A DNA stretch of 64,000 nt. Source: Macrothele yani. Lineage: Eukaryota > Arthropoda > Arachnida > Araneae > Macrothelidae. Positions 43,521 to 54,989 of this stretch are shown here, piece after piece (the first letter of the stretch is position 1; the number at the start of each line of letters is the position of its first letter). The stretch spans positions 15,563,001 through 15,627,000 of the forward strand of contig CM077011.1 in the NCBI GenBank assembly GCA_039090855.1. Direction: 5' to 3'. The position numbers and the translations under genes were made by a program. The notes beneath the pieces are model-generated. The model was not told where the DNA came from and searched no databases. It saw only the letters and a program-made list of their open reading frames with translations.

Positions 43521-43999
43521 ACAAGGAACCTTCACGATTTTTGTGAATTCGATCGTTGAAAATGCATAGCACCAATTGATAGAGCACTTTAAGGAACCTC
43601 TAAAGAGACAACATTTATCGGCGGTCCGCTGATGAGACGAAGACTACAGATGTTCAAAGTTCACAGAATAACTGGTATTATTGCATTTTCAACGGACATT
43701 TCATGTTTAATTTCAACTACTGTGTACCGTAAAGATGACTGTGGGGTCCAGACAAAAATGGGAGGAACAGTGAGCACATTTAAGAACTGTAGCGCAGTTC
43801 GTGTTGACTGCAGCGCCTCCAGTGGATGAAAAAGACAAATCAAAAGGAAAATTTCGTCGAATTTCGAACTCATTTATCTCCATCCCTATTTACGGTGTCC
43901 CGATAAAAATCCTTGTTTTCTGCGTTTCTTTAGGTGCTTACACCAATGATGATAAGCGTTTTCAGCGATCGAATTCACTAAATCGTTAAGGTCCCTTGT
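43521..43999. mobile_element. MITE with ~72-bp terminal inverted repeats
   Basis: The left arm begins 'acaaggaaccttcacgattt' and runs to about 43593. The complement of the right arm begins 'acaagggaccttaacgattt' and runs to about 43929. The arms share 'gtgaattcgatcg-tgaaaa' and a less conserved inner part. No coding sequence I recognise in the 335-base core. Target duplication not identified, so the superfamily is open. Confidence 0.75.
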
Positions 44000-44999
44000 T
44001 AGTCTGGAAAAGTTTTGCCGCAGTTATATCCTTATAACGGCACCCATGGAGTGAACCAAGCGCTTTAGTTTATGCGGTGGTATAATGTGAAACCAAGATT
44101 GCGCGATTGCTTCTATCAATTGTGCCTTTTTCTTTGCTTGGCTCTGACTAACAAGTTAATTAAATCGGTTCCACATATTTTCTATTGGATTGTGGTCAGG
44201 GCTATTATTACCTACTATTCTAGCAGTGTAATGTGGTTTTCCTGAAAAAACTTTTTACACACAGCAGCAACATGACAAGGAGATGATTCCTGTTGAAATA
44301 TATGGGCTTCAATTGTACTATCATGTGGCTTCAGCTTTGGCTCAAGAATATCAATGATGTACAGTATCTTTTTGCCATTTAAAGTACCATCAATAACACA
44401 AATTCTGCTCATACCTTTTGCTCTGACACAACCCCTGATTATAACGCTAACTGGATGCTTCATGGTAGCTGTCCATTTATTCTACATTTATTCTTTATAC
44501 ATACATTATTCCATCATTACCAAATATGGATATACTGGTCTTATCACTCCAGGTGACTCTGTCCCATTGTTTCTCAGGCCAACCCCATTCCAATCTTTCT
44601 TCTTTGTTTGGGAGATAGAAATGTCCTTTTCTTTGTAATTCAAGAATTTAAACCAAAGTTTTTGTGTCTGCGTCTAACAGTCCAAGCACTCATCTTCAAA
44701 CCACATTGAGACAATTATTTTTTAATTGACTTATATTAGATGATTTTCTTTTGTCACTTAAACACAGTCATTTAATTCTTCTATCGCCACATGCTGTTGT
44801 GCCACGTGACTTTACCAGTTTGATTTTGCATTGACTGAGTCTGCTGATACCTCTTGCACAGTTTAGAAATACCTTGTCTGGTTAGATTTCTGCCAACTTT
44901 TCTTACGATTTCCTCATAAGTGTAGACTTCTTCATGCAAAGTTAATATTTTACAACGCTTTCTAGGTGACCAGTCAACTCTTTTCACACTGTTTGTCAT
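44000..44999 (-). pseudogene. Tc1-like transposase of the outer element
   Basis: Minus order: 'MTNSVKRVDWSPRKRCKILT' start at 44999 with 'HEEVYTYEEIVRKVGRNLTRQGISKLCKRYQQ' (first HTH); a degraded middle near 44780-44465; 'VSVIIRGCVRAKGMSRICVIDGTLNGKKIL' and 'FQQESSPCHVAAV' at 44450-44240, where the second catalytic Asp is replaced by Glu or Ser; and 'NNSPDHNPIENMWNRF' with 'LIEAIAQSW' and 'LVHSMGAVI' in another frame near 44200-44030. Several frameshifts; inactive. Confidence 0.82.
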
Positions 45000-45277
45000 T
45001 TTACTAAGTTACACAGCTTATTAAGTAATCAAGGAATAGAAAAATCCGCGAAGAAACCAGTGGCCAACTTGATGACACTCATACAACTGAATAGGAGTTC
45101 TATTATTAGCTCTGACATCTGGAAATGAGAGCTGACCCATACTAACACCTTACTGGTTCCAGGCTGTGTCATAACAACACCAGAACGGCCCTCAGAAAAA
45201 TCGGTCTCATTAGTCAGTTTTGAATTAAGGAAATCCTCGTCTTGTTAAATGACGCATTGTTCAAATATAAATATATA

Positions 45278-46494
45278 CACTGAAGAGCAATTGAATTAGA
45301 GACAGCTGCCGTTATGCAAATGTGGCGCTGTGGGCGGCCCTGTAAACGGAAACGACATGACGTATGCAGCGATCCGACAATATGAGAAGTGATGCAACGG
45401 GAATCAGTAAGAGTCGGACGCAGATGGGTAAGACGAAGGATCTAAGCGCATTTGATCATGGGAAAATTGTCGGAGCCCAACGAGTGGGTCACTCCATCTC
45501 GGAAATCGTGCAGGCACTGGGATTTTCACGAGCCACTGTGTCACGGGTGCACCGTGAGTACATCGAATCCGGTAAAATCATCCCTGCAAGGGCCAACTGT
45601 CGTGGACAACAGCATGTGGATGAGCGGGGTCATCGTCGGCTAGCTCGCATTGTAACAGCGGATGGACGGGCCACAGTGCAAGAAATCCCTCGGCAATTTA
45701 ACGCTGGTGCACAAAAACTTGTAAGCAGCCACACCATCCAGAACCATCTCCTCGCTATGGGGTAGAGAAGCCATCGTCCCACGAGGGTACCGCTGCTGAC
45801 CGCACATCACAGGGGGCAAAGATTAACATGAGCGCGGGAACATCGCCACTGGACCCTAGACATGTGGAAAAATGTTGCCTGGACTGATTACTCGAGATTC
45901 ACGTTGGTACAGGCGGATGACAGGATACGAGTACGGCGCAAACCACATGAAGCGATGGATCCTTCTTGCCAGCAGGGCACTCTTCAAGCTGGTGGGGGTG
46001 GCATTCTCGTCTGGGGACTGTTTCGTGGACTGAAATGGAACCCGTGGTACGTGTCATATCGTCCCTTGCAGGTCAACATTACCGGGATGTCCTGAACGAC
46101 CATTTGCTCCCGTTTGTGCGTCTTCAACATCCCAATGGGTACCTCATCCTGCAACAAGACAATGCACCGTGCCATCGCTCCCGAATTGTATCCGAATGGT
46201 TGGATGAACACTTCACCGACGTGACCTCGCTTCCTTGGCCAGCTAGGTCACCTGACATCAATCCCATCGAGCACATCTGGGATGCCATCGAGAGAGATGT
46301 TCGAGGCTCTGACCCCCTCAATCAAATCTTCGTGACATGTGGGAGCTTGTTCAGGGGTCGTGGATCCGTATGGCTTCCCAATGCTTCCGGTGTCTTGTCG
46401 AGTCCATGCCGAGACGAATCGCCGCCGTCATCTGGGCGAAAGGTGGTCCTACACATTGCTAGACAGGTATCTCTAATTCAATTGCTCTTCAATG
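45278..46494 (+). mobile_element. Tc1-like transposon (family shared with the 63-kb copy)
   Basis: Ends 'cactgaagagcaattgaatt' and, in complement, 'cattgaagagcaattgaatt', continuing 'agaga-a-ctg', are flanked by TA at 45276-77 and 46495-96. 1217 bp. The element at 62975-64000 has the same ends and transposase. Confidence 0.92.
45424..46466 (+). pseudogene. Tc1-like transposase, DD36E spacing
   Basis: Start 'MGKTKDLSAFDHGKIVGAQR' at 45424, HTH to 'RRLARIVTADGRATVQEI', then an in-frame stop at 45763 inside the 'MGYRSHRP' linker and another at about 45826. 'NVAWTDYSRFTL' has the first Asp with Tyr for the usual Glu. 'LQAGGGGILVWGLF' is followed by a frameshift near 46030. 'LILQQDNAPCHRSRIV' (second Asp near 46160) and 'WPARSPDINPIEHIWDAI' (Glu near 46270) follow with 36 residues between. 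A further frameshift in a C-run near 46315 shifts the last 50 codons ('MWELVQGSWIRMA', 'LVESMPRRIAAVIWAKGG'). The 63-kb copy carries the identical C-run lesion. Confidence 0.9.
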
Positions 46495-46575
46495 TATGTA
46501 TAGACTGAACTTCTACTAAAATGAGGCAGTTGTGTTTTCTTTTTCTCGTTATTTTGGCTATAACTTTTGATAGTA

Positions 46576-46735
46576 TAACGAAGTATATTTCTCCGTCATT
46601 TTTATCCATGTCGGGGCTCGAACCTGGGTCCCCTCATTCCGGAATAAGTCACTCTACCAATTGAGCTACGCGGACGTTCGTTCTGACTTCTATCTGCCTT
46701 TATGTCGTGTGCATCCTGCTGGCAGGCACGTCACA
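46576..46735 (-). repeat. tRNA-Arg-like cassette (SINE family 2), copy 3
   Basis: Reverse orientation: 'tataacgaagtatatttctc' trailer, tRNA-like body near 46607-46675 ('ggctcgaacctgggtcc', 'ctaccaattgagctacgcgg') and the same leader ending 'ggcaggcacgtcac'. It keeps leader and trailer like copies 1 and 2 and has no A-tail. Confidence 0.8.
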
Positions 46736-47218
46736 ATAGAATAAAGATATTCAACACGGTTTGTTGCATAATATTCTGCACTAAATAATCGTTCTAATGT
46801 TTTATAATTTTATGTTATTCTGAGCAAAACTGATGTTATAAGCCATCAAACCTTAGGAACACAAATTTTTCTAAACGTTTCCACAATTTGGCCATCAGTA
46901 TAAACACAGGACCACATATGTAAAAACTTACGTATTTAAAAAAAAAATACTCAAATTTTGCGGAGAAGTAGAATGTACGAGAGGAATTTTCGTATTCTAA
47001 CTTACTTTTATAGTGAATATGAATATCGAGAATTTTTTCGGCAAGCATTCAATCCTGACGAATGTTTATGGATTGAAAAGAGTCAGTGCGCGATGGGTCT
47101 TACGAATGTTCACTGATAAGCAGAAGGCATGTTCACTGATAAGCAAAAGGCATGTAGCAATCAAATGTGCCTTCCGAACTTAAGCTTGCTTCGTGCGGAT
47201 CCAAATGAATTTCTGGTC

Positions 47219-47455
47219 GGCCGACTCGGTGGCGCAGTGGTCTAAGTGCTGGCTTACGATCATTCGTCCGTGAAGGGTCCGGGTTCGAATCCCGGTGAGG
47301 CATGGATGTTGTGTTTGTCTTACGGCACTGGCTCTCTCCCTTCCCTGGAACCAATGGGCTATAAGCAGTCGAAGGCTCTCTTCCTGCGACTGCTTATAGC
47401 CCATTGAGTTGCTGACGGCGGTCTTTGAACCTTCAATCCAAAAAAAGAAAAAAAA
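47219..47455 (+). mobile_element. SINE family 1, rearranged body
   Basis: Good A and B boxes, but after 'cccttccctggaacca' the body jumps to 'atgggctataagcagtcg' in reverse sense and then returns to 'gcgactgcttatagcccatt', creating an internal inverted repeat of about 20 bases. Ends with 'aaccttcaatccaaaaaaa'. It directly precedes the mariner remnant. Sequence 46905-47215 is unassigned. Confidence 0.88.
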
Positions 47456-47461
47456 ATTTTT

Positions 47462-48125
47462 TGGTCCCAGATTTTTACTAAGGATGAAACATAGGTTCAT
47501 CACGTTGACCCTGACACTGTAAAACAGTCTAATATGGAAGTATGCCTCTTCTCCGGCTCCCAAAGAGTTCGATGTTGCTCAGCCATCCAGCATGGTGATG
47601 GGGGGATGCAGGAGGAAATATCTTGATTGACTACCAGAAAAAGAGCTGTACTGTCCCTGGTGCATAGAACGGCAACTTCGTGCAACCACCAAGGTAAAGG
47701 GTCGTGGAAAATCACAAGATGTGTCTTCCTCCTTCAAGACAAGGCACCGGGTCACATATCCCCGACTGCAGAGACTGTCATAGAGACTGAAGGATGTGAG
47801 CTGCTCCAGACCTTGCTTCCTAGTGACTTTTCTTTTTTTCCCAGCTGAAGGAAAACACACATGGCAAGCGGTATGACTCCGATTCTAAGGTGGTCACAGC
47901 TGTGGGTTAATGTTTGAAAGACTAATACAAAATGTTTTACTCAGCCAGGGTCAAAGCACTAGATCATCGATGGTAGAATGGCATTACAGTGGGAGGAAAC
48001 TACGAAAGACGAATCATAATGGGACAAGTTTCTTGTACATGTTAGACCACTTAAGTGCTGAACGACCCTCATCAAAGCTGCAATGGACGAACACTGGTAG
48101 TGAAAATAGTCTTGCAAGAACACGG
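47462..48125 (+). pseudogene. Mariner transposase remnant
   Basis: 'IFTKDETWVHHVDPDTVKQS' near 47472-47530 holds the first catalytic Asp of a mariner, then 'ILIDYQKKSCTVPGA' near 47620-47665, 'FLLQDKAPGH' near 47730-47760 (second Asp kept, Asn to Lys) and 'LLPSDFSFFPS' near 47815-47846 in place of the SPDLAPSDYHLFP block. The N-terminal DNA-binding part is missing, because the element starts immediately after the SINE's tail. Several stops and frameshifts. Confidence 0.8.
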
Positions 48126-48389
48126 AAATGAAGTTTGAGGTTAAACTGAAAAAAAAAAAAAAACATGCCACTGCTCGGTCCTCAGCTTTCAGTTGTCTGT
48201 TTTGGTGTTCAGCGATCTTACAGTTCGATGTCTATAAGAACATCATATCGAACATAAAGAACATCACCTGGGCACCACGTACGTCATCTACATCATTTAC
48301 TATTGCGCTTAGGAGGATAACATTACTGATGCCATCCGGTCTAATAGTATTCCCTTAAGCAGCGTAGAAAATGTTGATAGGCATTCGAA

Positions 48390-49201
48390 GTTGGCAAATA
48401 TAATTACAAGAAGCCGCACATAGTCATCAGTTGCTGAGGATTAGGTGTACACCCAACGTAACACCACTGGAGGACCAAGTCATTTTCCTACAAGCGTCCA
48501 AATCCTATAGTGCCAACAATTCCCCAAGAGGTAAACGACGCACACGTACCCGGCCGTCCACATAGTGCAACAGGAAACGAGATTCATCGGACAAGATAAT
48601 CTTCTTCCAATCATTCAAGGTCTAGTTTTGATGATCGCATGTCCATTGTAGGCGCTTTCGACCGTGAAACGAGGTTAGCATGGGCACTCGGAGCAGCCTG
48701 CAGCTACGCAGCCCCATTTTGAGCACGGTTCGATGTACTGTGTGTTTCGGCACATTACTCACGTCGCCCGCGTTCAAATTATCGGCGAGTTGTGCCACAG
48801 TATTCCTTCTGTTGATTCGTACTATACGCGGGATAGCATTCGCTCACCTCTAACATCGATCAGCCTTGGTCGGCCCACACGCTGCAGTCGGTTTGTGATT
48901 TTTCCTCCTCCGACCGCTTTTTGATGGTACTAATTACGGCTGACCGTCATCACCCCACAGGTCTTGCCGCCTCGGAAATGCTCTGACCTAGTTGTCTGGC
49001 CATTGCAATTTGGCCTTTGTCAAACTCAGTTAAGTCCGCTGCCTCCTTTCCCATCTGAAGAACAAGAATAACACTAATTAACAAAGCTCAGTATCGGGTG
49101 TTATTTATACCATTTGATGACCTATACACCCACCGTCATGTGCCTGCAGTTGCTTCAATTTGCATAAAGACGCACTGGTATAATGTCTTGGCTCTTCGGT
49201 G
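48390..49201 (-). pseudogene. Tc1-like element, N-terminal half with its right TIR
   Basis: The right end in complement reads 'caccgaagagccaagacatt', bordered by TA at 49202-03. On the minus strand 'MGKEAADLTEFDKGQIAMARQLGQSISEAA' starts near 49053, followed by degraded HTH sequence, 'LRMGLRSCRLLRVPMLTSF', 'WKKIILSDESRFLLHYVDGRVRVRRLP' with the first catalytic Asp near 48590, and then similarity ends near 48390. The second and third catalytic blocks and the left TIR are missing. Frameshifts and stops are present. Confidence 0.82.
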
Positions 49202-49222
49202 TATAATGCTCTTACTTTTTTA

Positions 49223-50171
49223 CGCATTCCAACTGTAGGTTGAAGAAGCGTATAGGCCTATGCTCCAGCTTTGTCCGTCTGCCTTTCCGCACGATAACTC
49301 GCGTAAAAATGGTTCAATTTCGATGAACTTTTAGTATGTGGTAGAGGACAACCTGGGGACGAACCCTATTGAAAATAGGAAAACTGGTCAAAGTTCAGGA
49401 CATAGGAGCGGGATCCATTCCATCGCCTTTATGCGTAATAACTTACTTAAAAATGCTTCGATTGCGACAAAAATGTATCATGTTGTTCCAGAGATATACT
49501 GAACCGGTTCTGTTGAATATCATTGAAATGGGGTCAAAGGTCAGGGCACAGGAACGAGATTTATTCCACAGCAATTATCCTCATAACTTAATTAAAAATG
49601 CTTCTATTGCGACAAAACTTCAGTATGTTGTTCCAGAGGTATACCGAACCAATTCTGCTTAATATCATCAAAATAGGGTCAAACATTAGGGTACAGGAGC
49701 GAGATTTATTTCACAGCCATTATCCTCATAACTTGACCAAAAAGCCGGTGGCGCAGTGTCCAAGGCCTCTGATCATTCGTCCGTAAGGGGTCCGGGTTCG
49801 AATCCTGGTCAGGCATGGATGTTGTGTTTGTCTTACGGCACTGGCTCTCTCCCTTCCCTGGAACCAGTGACCCTAAATTAGGGACGGGTGACTGCTTATA
49901 GCCCATTGAGTTGCTCACGGTGGTCGTTAAACCTCCAATCAAAAAAAAAAAAAAACCTCCAATCAAAAAAGAAAAAAGAAAATTAACCAAAAATGCTGGT
50001 ATTACGACAAAACTTTAGTATGTTGTTCCGGAGATATACTAAACCGGTTCTGTTGAATATCATCGAAATGGGGTGAAAGGTCAGGGCACAGGAGCGAGAT
50101 TTATTCCACAGACATTATCCTCATAACTTGAGTAATAACTTGAGTAATGATTTCTGGTATGTTGGAAAGCG
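49223..50171. mobile_element. TA-flanked TIR element with 146-bp repeats, copy 2
   Basis: Left end 'cgcattccaac' from 49223 after TA, right end 'gttggaaagcg' to 50171 before TA. The left interior ('gtaggttgaagaagcgtat', the CCGTC-like tract, 'cacgataactcgcgtaaaaa') and right interior ('cttgagtaatgatttctggt') match copy 1. It carries four to five 146-bp units instead of about eight, so unit number varies between copies. A SINE is inserted at 49744. Confidence 0.75.
49744..49979 (+). mobile_element. SINE family 1, A-box deletion and doubled tail
   Basis: 'gccggtggcgcagtg' is followed directly by 'tccaaggcctctgatc', so part of the A-box region is gone. B box, body and tail are normal. The last 14 bases before the A-run ('aacctccaatc') recur once more with a second A-rich tail to 49979. 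'ttgaccaaaaa' before and 'ttaaccaaaaa' after may be the target duplication. Confidence 0.88.
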
Positions 50172-50179
50172 TATCACAA

Positions 50180-52470
50180 GCAATGCATTGCATGATTTTA
50201 CTAACTTGTTGAAGTTGTAGTTAATTAATTAATTGATGTACTTAGCTAAACTTGTGTGTAACACGTAACATGATCGACTAAATCTGGCTGGTTCATTGAA
50301 ATTAACTGCCAGGCTCAAACGGGCAGCAACATACGCAAAAGTTAACCTGTTTTTTCCTCCAAGCGGACATTAAGTAGTACTCAGAAATACTCTTTATCTT
50401 CGCGTAGCTTTTATCTTGTTGACAATCATCAATCATAAATCATCAGTTTATCGTAATAGCAAACACATATAATTTCAACAAGCACACCAATCTCCACAAT
50501 TATCTACAATCTCTTTACACGTCCTTCATCTCTTCACTCTCAGCACTCTGGTCTTAGCTTTTTTATTTTCATTTGACTTTCTCTGTCAGCGTTCCCAAAA
50601 CGCACAGGTTGTTCAGGGGAGAAAAAACAATTTTAACAAAATTTACATAAGAAACAGGAATTCGAAAGGAAGGCTAAAAGTGATGTAGACGTCACATCTG
50701 TTAAAAACTGGTGTATTAGTGGGCGGTTTATTTTCTGCAGCCATTTCAAAGAATTAAATACAGCGTGTTTCTAAAATGCTGGGCCAAACTTTGGGAGCTT
50801 ATTCTCCCGCCGATTCTGATAAAAGAGTTATAAATATAAGATTAAAAGCGCTTTCTGATTAGAAACGTCTTTAGAATACAGGGTGTAGGCAAATTCGCGC
50901 ATCAGCCGCTTCACAGGTTAACGAAGGCTCATAACGACGTGGATCCAACGAGATTTGTATAACTGCCAGAAGGTGCTCCTATAAGTTCGACATCAGCGCT
51001 TCTAACAGCAAATTCGCGAACTTAGCTCACTGAACTCTGAAAATATGATAAATAGCGTAAAAATGTCATACTTGGAGATCATCTTTAGTTTGCTACAAAT
51101 AGATCATAAAATGTAGAAGTTACCTGGGGAATTTAGGCCATACACTAAGGAGGCAAAAAATAACCAAGGACATGTTTTTATATAAACAGTTCGTAAACGT
51201 CGAGGGTTCGTATGGTGATCCATATATTTTCGTTATTTCGTATACGGAAAAATCGAATATGGTTCAGCTGAAAGTAAAAAAAAAAAAAGAAAAAGTCATA
51301 AAACCCTAAGCAATACTATTATAGAGCTGCTTCCCAATATAATTATTAAGAAAAGCGTTCCTAAAGTTCTATAAATATAGAAAACCTGATAAATAATATA
51401 AAAATCATTGTCACACGCGACGTTTATCTGTAATATAGCCTTCCTGTTGAGTTTCTGTTTCCTGTGTAAATTTGTTTTACTTTTCGGTAAGATTTTCCTT
51501 CTGAACGGCACATTACTTCTCCCCAGTTTCCGTGTACGTTTCGGCAAGATTGACGGTGAGTCAATGTAAATAAAACTTTGTCGAGAACAAGAAGTATGGA
51601 GTGGTTTAGTATTGTTGCGAGAGCGAAGAGATTGAACAAAGGGTTGTAACTACTGTAAATTGCATATCACGAAAGTGTGTTGCTGCTCCATACTCTTGAT
51701 GTTATATCAAGTCCCATTACGGTGTGGCTTTTACGACTGTTGAAAAAATAGTATGTTGAATGTTTCTAAAAATCAAACTGGCCATTATTTCAATTAGTTG
51801 ATCATATGTTCTACAGGTGCTTTTTACTTAAGGACAATCCGCAAAATAACTAAAACACTACATCATGTTAAGTATTTTGTGAAAGACAACACATTTGTGT
51901 ATGTATGCAAGGCCCAATTTCCATCCCTATTGAGAACATTCCACTGCATTACCTCGAAATAGCAAATTCATAAGCACCGTTACACTATTTACCAGACAAA
52001 AATTTCAAACAATCGATATACTTACCTTTAGAAGGTGGTTGTAAGGCCCGAAGAGCTAATCAGAAAAGAGGAGGGAGTTTTTGAATTCAGTTTTGTGATG
52101 TAGGAGATGGTAGTGAAGGACAAGATGAACTCGTTTCAACTGAAAATGGTTAATCAGCACAGTCGGGAGATTCAGTTACCATTTTTTCAATGCTCCTCTC
52201 GAGGACAACTAACTTTCCAGAAGAAATATAACGAGACGTTGAAGGTAAAAGGTTTAGAAACGAAGTCTTTTGTTTTTCTCCGAAAAACAACCCTAGAAGG
52301 TCTTGGAGCATAGCTGTTTCAGTAGTTCATGGAACAATTTTTACCTTAGAGACACCGTTCAAAATGCATTGTTGTTATGTCCCTTAATCATTAACAGTCC
52401 GGCAGTATAAAACATCTGTTATTTCCTATTCTGGTTTCTCACACTCTCAACGTTTTTCTCCTCGGAGGTG
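50180..52470. other. Unassigned spacer
   Basis: The longest stretch without an assigned feature. No transposase motif, tRNA box or tandem period recognised. Possible old element ends: 'tacagcgtgtttctaaaatg' near 50759 and 'acagggtgtaggcaaattcg' near 50878 resemble TA-flanked transposon termini but do not pair with each other. Confidence 0.45.
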
Positions 52471-52474
52471 CGCA

Positions 52475-53560
52475 GCACATCTAGTTGAATAAGTTCCTCA
52501 TTCATTCGTAGTTCTGTATGCGATTCCAACTCCGTTTGCACGTCGTCGTCAACTGCATTCTGTAACTCCGTCTGCTCTGCTAAGTCTACGGTAGTCTAAC
52601 CAACAGAAGGGAATTCTACTGCATGTCCTGTGAAATCATGAACGTGTTCTTTGGAGATCATAATGAACAATCCATACAAATGCATTCAATTGACTTCCTT
52701 TTATACTGAAATTTCTCCAAACGCCAATGACAGTTGTGTTGCTGGTTTACTTGCCCTTGGGTACAAGATGTTTCATAAGAAGCTAAGAAAATAAGACTTC
52801 AATGTGCCGATGATTCCTTGGTCGATAGGCTGAAGTCGTTTTCACAAGTAAAAGCAATACAGTGCCGAAATATCCGGAATGTTGACGAGATGGCCAAGAG
52901 AATCATCCATTATCACAGTAACTTTTTCTTTTTATCGAAGCTGTTCTGTGGCGTACCACTGAGGAGACGCAAGAGTCAAAACAGCAAGTTGCAGTGGTAA
53001 GCCAAGATCGGTGTAATTCAGTCGGAAGAATAACAGATTCCTGGATCGTGGGTTTGAATCCCGATGCCGGCAGAAATGGAGCTTTATTTCCACAGTCCTT
53101 CTTGCAATATTCTGCTGCAATAGAAGAAGAATAACAACTAATACGATAACTGAAAACCTCGCAAATGGCCCAGGCTTTTCTGTTCGAGCGCCAGACAAAG
53201 AGGAACAAGCAGGTGTTTCAACTTCTCGACACCGTACAAATTATCCCCAAGCAGTAGCATATGTCGATCCTCGGAAGCCTTCTGTTCTCGTTATTTCGAG
53301 TCATCTACCAAAATAAATATCAGCTGTTGGCATTTGTTTCTAAAATAAGCCTATTTCATTCATGTTGAAGATCTACTTCGGATGATATTGGCCTTCATCG
53401 ATGATATCCTGGAGATTTAAATACCCGCTGATTCACTTTTGGCAGAAGCCGCTGGATTTTGAGAAAGGACAACAGCGTTCGCTGATCACTGTGGCAGTCA
53501 ATCCATTGAACAAGCAGTCTATCTAGGGTTTAATAAATCTCTGCTCTTCTTCTTGTCACT
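52475..53560 (-). pseudogene. Tigger/pogo-type transposase remnant
   Basis: Minus order: 'MNEIGLF-KQMPTADIYF' near 53365-53300 (first catalytic region), 'EKPGPFARFS' near 53195-53160, then a tRNA-like insertion, 'KVTVIMDDSLGHLVNIP' near 52930-52880 (second Asp), 'QPIDQGIIGTLKSYFLSFL' near 52840-52775 (third Asp) and an acidic C-terminal tail 'DDDVQTELESHTELRMNEEL' near 52550-52490. This is the order of the pogo/Tigger DDE domain. Stops and frameshifts throughout. Confidence 0.75.
52990..53150 (+). repeat. Possible tRNA-headed repeat inside the Tigger remnant
   Basis: 'ggtgtaattcagtcgg' and 'gtgggtttgaatcccg', 38 bases apart, look like Pol III A and B boxes, and the Tigger similarity is interrupted exactly here. 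It does not match SINE families 1 or 2. No tail was found. Confidence 0.4.
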
Positions 53561-53564
53561 TTTG

Positions 53565-54685
53565 TAAACTTTTCACTTTGTATATTTTCAGCACTTGCTA
53601 TTATTTTCTCACTATTTTACATGTTGTACTAACTGCAGACTTAGATCAAACTTTGCGACGTAAATGACTTAATTCTCCACGATCTACGAACAAATATTTT
53701 CAGCTTTACTGTTTTCTTCTTTCCATATTTTCAGTATTTTTACAACTTACTTAATGTCTTTCGATGACGTCATGCAGGGAATATCGAAAAAAAAAAATGC
53801 AGAGCACAAAACACGTGAACGCTCAGCATAAGCTTATCGCAACTACCGAGTTGTAGGAACACGAGCCCGAGTATGGTGTTTGCTCCCATGATCCTTCACG
53901 TGATGCATTCCAAATATCTGAACAACTGCAAGCGCGCACGATGACCCGACGTTTCGCGTGTCGGGAACTTCACTTCGCATTATTTTCCCACTTGAGAACT
54001 GAAAGCTCACATGTTTGATCCAGGATTTTGCGCAGCGAATTTCAGAGGGCAAATTGTTGTTCGGATGAGTGAAGAATCTGACCTGTCTCTCAGTCCTAAG
54101 TGCATGAACGTGGGTCAGTTTATGTAAATTTTATTCAGGCTGGCGACACTTCCACGCATTCTGTAGAGAATGAGAAGTGTCAGTATCGTATGTGTGTGTG
54201 TGTCCTTTTTTTTTTCTTTTTATTTCCCCTCATTTCTCTTCACCTTAAGCAAAAGCAGGGTTGAATATATTTTAATAGTCCGCAATCCAAGAGAAAGTAA
54301 TGAAATCCTTGCTCAAATCTTCTTCTCTCAGTGCAGCTATGTGTCTTTCAGGTACATTAATAATTTAGTTAAGCATTTCTTTCTTTTGATTGTGGCAATT
54401 TGGAGGAAATTAAAAAAACGGAAATCGTCCTACATTATATATTGTTTCATTAGTTGTTTAGGGAACCGAGTTTCAGTTTCGAAGATATAAGGCAAGGATA
54501 AGGAACGCAGAATATTTTCATTTCGAAGTTAGCAATTTATATCTCTTAAGTATATTTACTCCCAAACATATGCAATATATATTCACTGTTGTTAAGAAAT
54601 AATGTCGGTATTTTTGTTATATCTCTCCCATTAATCTTTCACCTGAAAACCTACATTGCCATTTTGAGAATAAAAAAAAAAGTTA
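53565..54685. other. Unassigned spacer
   Basis: AT-rich, nothing recognised. A pyrimidine-rich stretch near 54190-54245 supports a hydrophobic chance ORF that I do not credit. Confidence 0.4.
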
Positions 54686-54687
54686 TA

Positions 54688-54975
54688 TATGTCTCATCAT
54701 CATTATCAACAACCATTAACAATTCACTGCTGAATGAAGGTCTCCCCAAGTTTTTTCCACAACAGTCTGCCTTGAGCCTGTCTCCTGCATGTCACACTGG
54801 CATGTTTTCGAATTTCATCTATCCATCTCCCATGTGGTCTTCTTCTGGGTCTTTTTATGTCCTTTGGAATCCAGTCTAAAATTTCAGTTGTCCATCGGTG
54901 GTCTGTTCTTCTAGCAACATGTCCAGCCCATTGCCATTTCAGGGATTTCACTCTCGTCACGATGTCATCCATTGG
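54688..54975 (-). pseudogene. RTE LINE 3' fragment
   Basis: Minus strand from 54972: 'RVKSLKWQWAGHVARRTDHR', 'EILDWIPKDIKRPRRRPHG', 'KLGETFIQQ', the last 82 codons of the RTE protein, then the 3' end with a short (ATG/TGA)n-like tail near 54690-54715. It is 5'-truncated at 54975, typical of incomplete target-primed insertion. It is more diverged from the two large RTE copies than they are from each other. Confidence 0.9.
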
Positions 54976-54989
54976 GTGAGTAAACGATT

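Larger units (their letters stand above)
42933..46900 (-). mobile_element. Tc1-like element expanded by nested insertions
   Basis: Ends 'caccagtggccaaaattgtg' (left) and complement 'tactgatggccaaattgtgg' (right), flanked by TA at 42931-32 and 46901-02. Inside lie, in order, a mariner C-terminal fragment, a long-TIR MITE, the element's own minus-strand transposase (44000-45000), a plus-strand Tc1 (45278-46494) and a tRNA-Arg-like cassette. Subtracting these leaves roughly 1.6 kb, normal for Tc1. Confidence 0.75.

Noticed and set aside
43632..43829. Small ORF in the MITE core as a gene
   Set aside because: No homology recognised and no conservation evidence; it lies in a non-coding MITE interior.
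53843..54052. Minus-strand ORF of 69 codons
   Set aside because: No motif recognised, isolated, and of a length expected by chance.
54170..54490. Hydrophobic 106-codon ORF resembling a membrane protein
   Set aside because: Caused by a T-rich, low-complexity stretch; codon composition matches the flanking AT-rich DNA.
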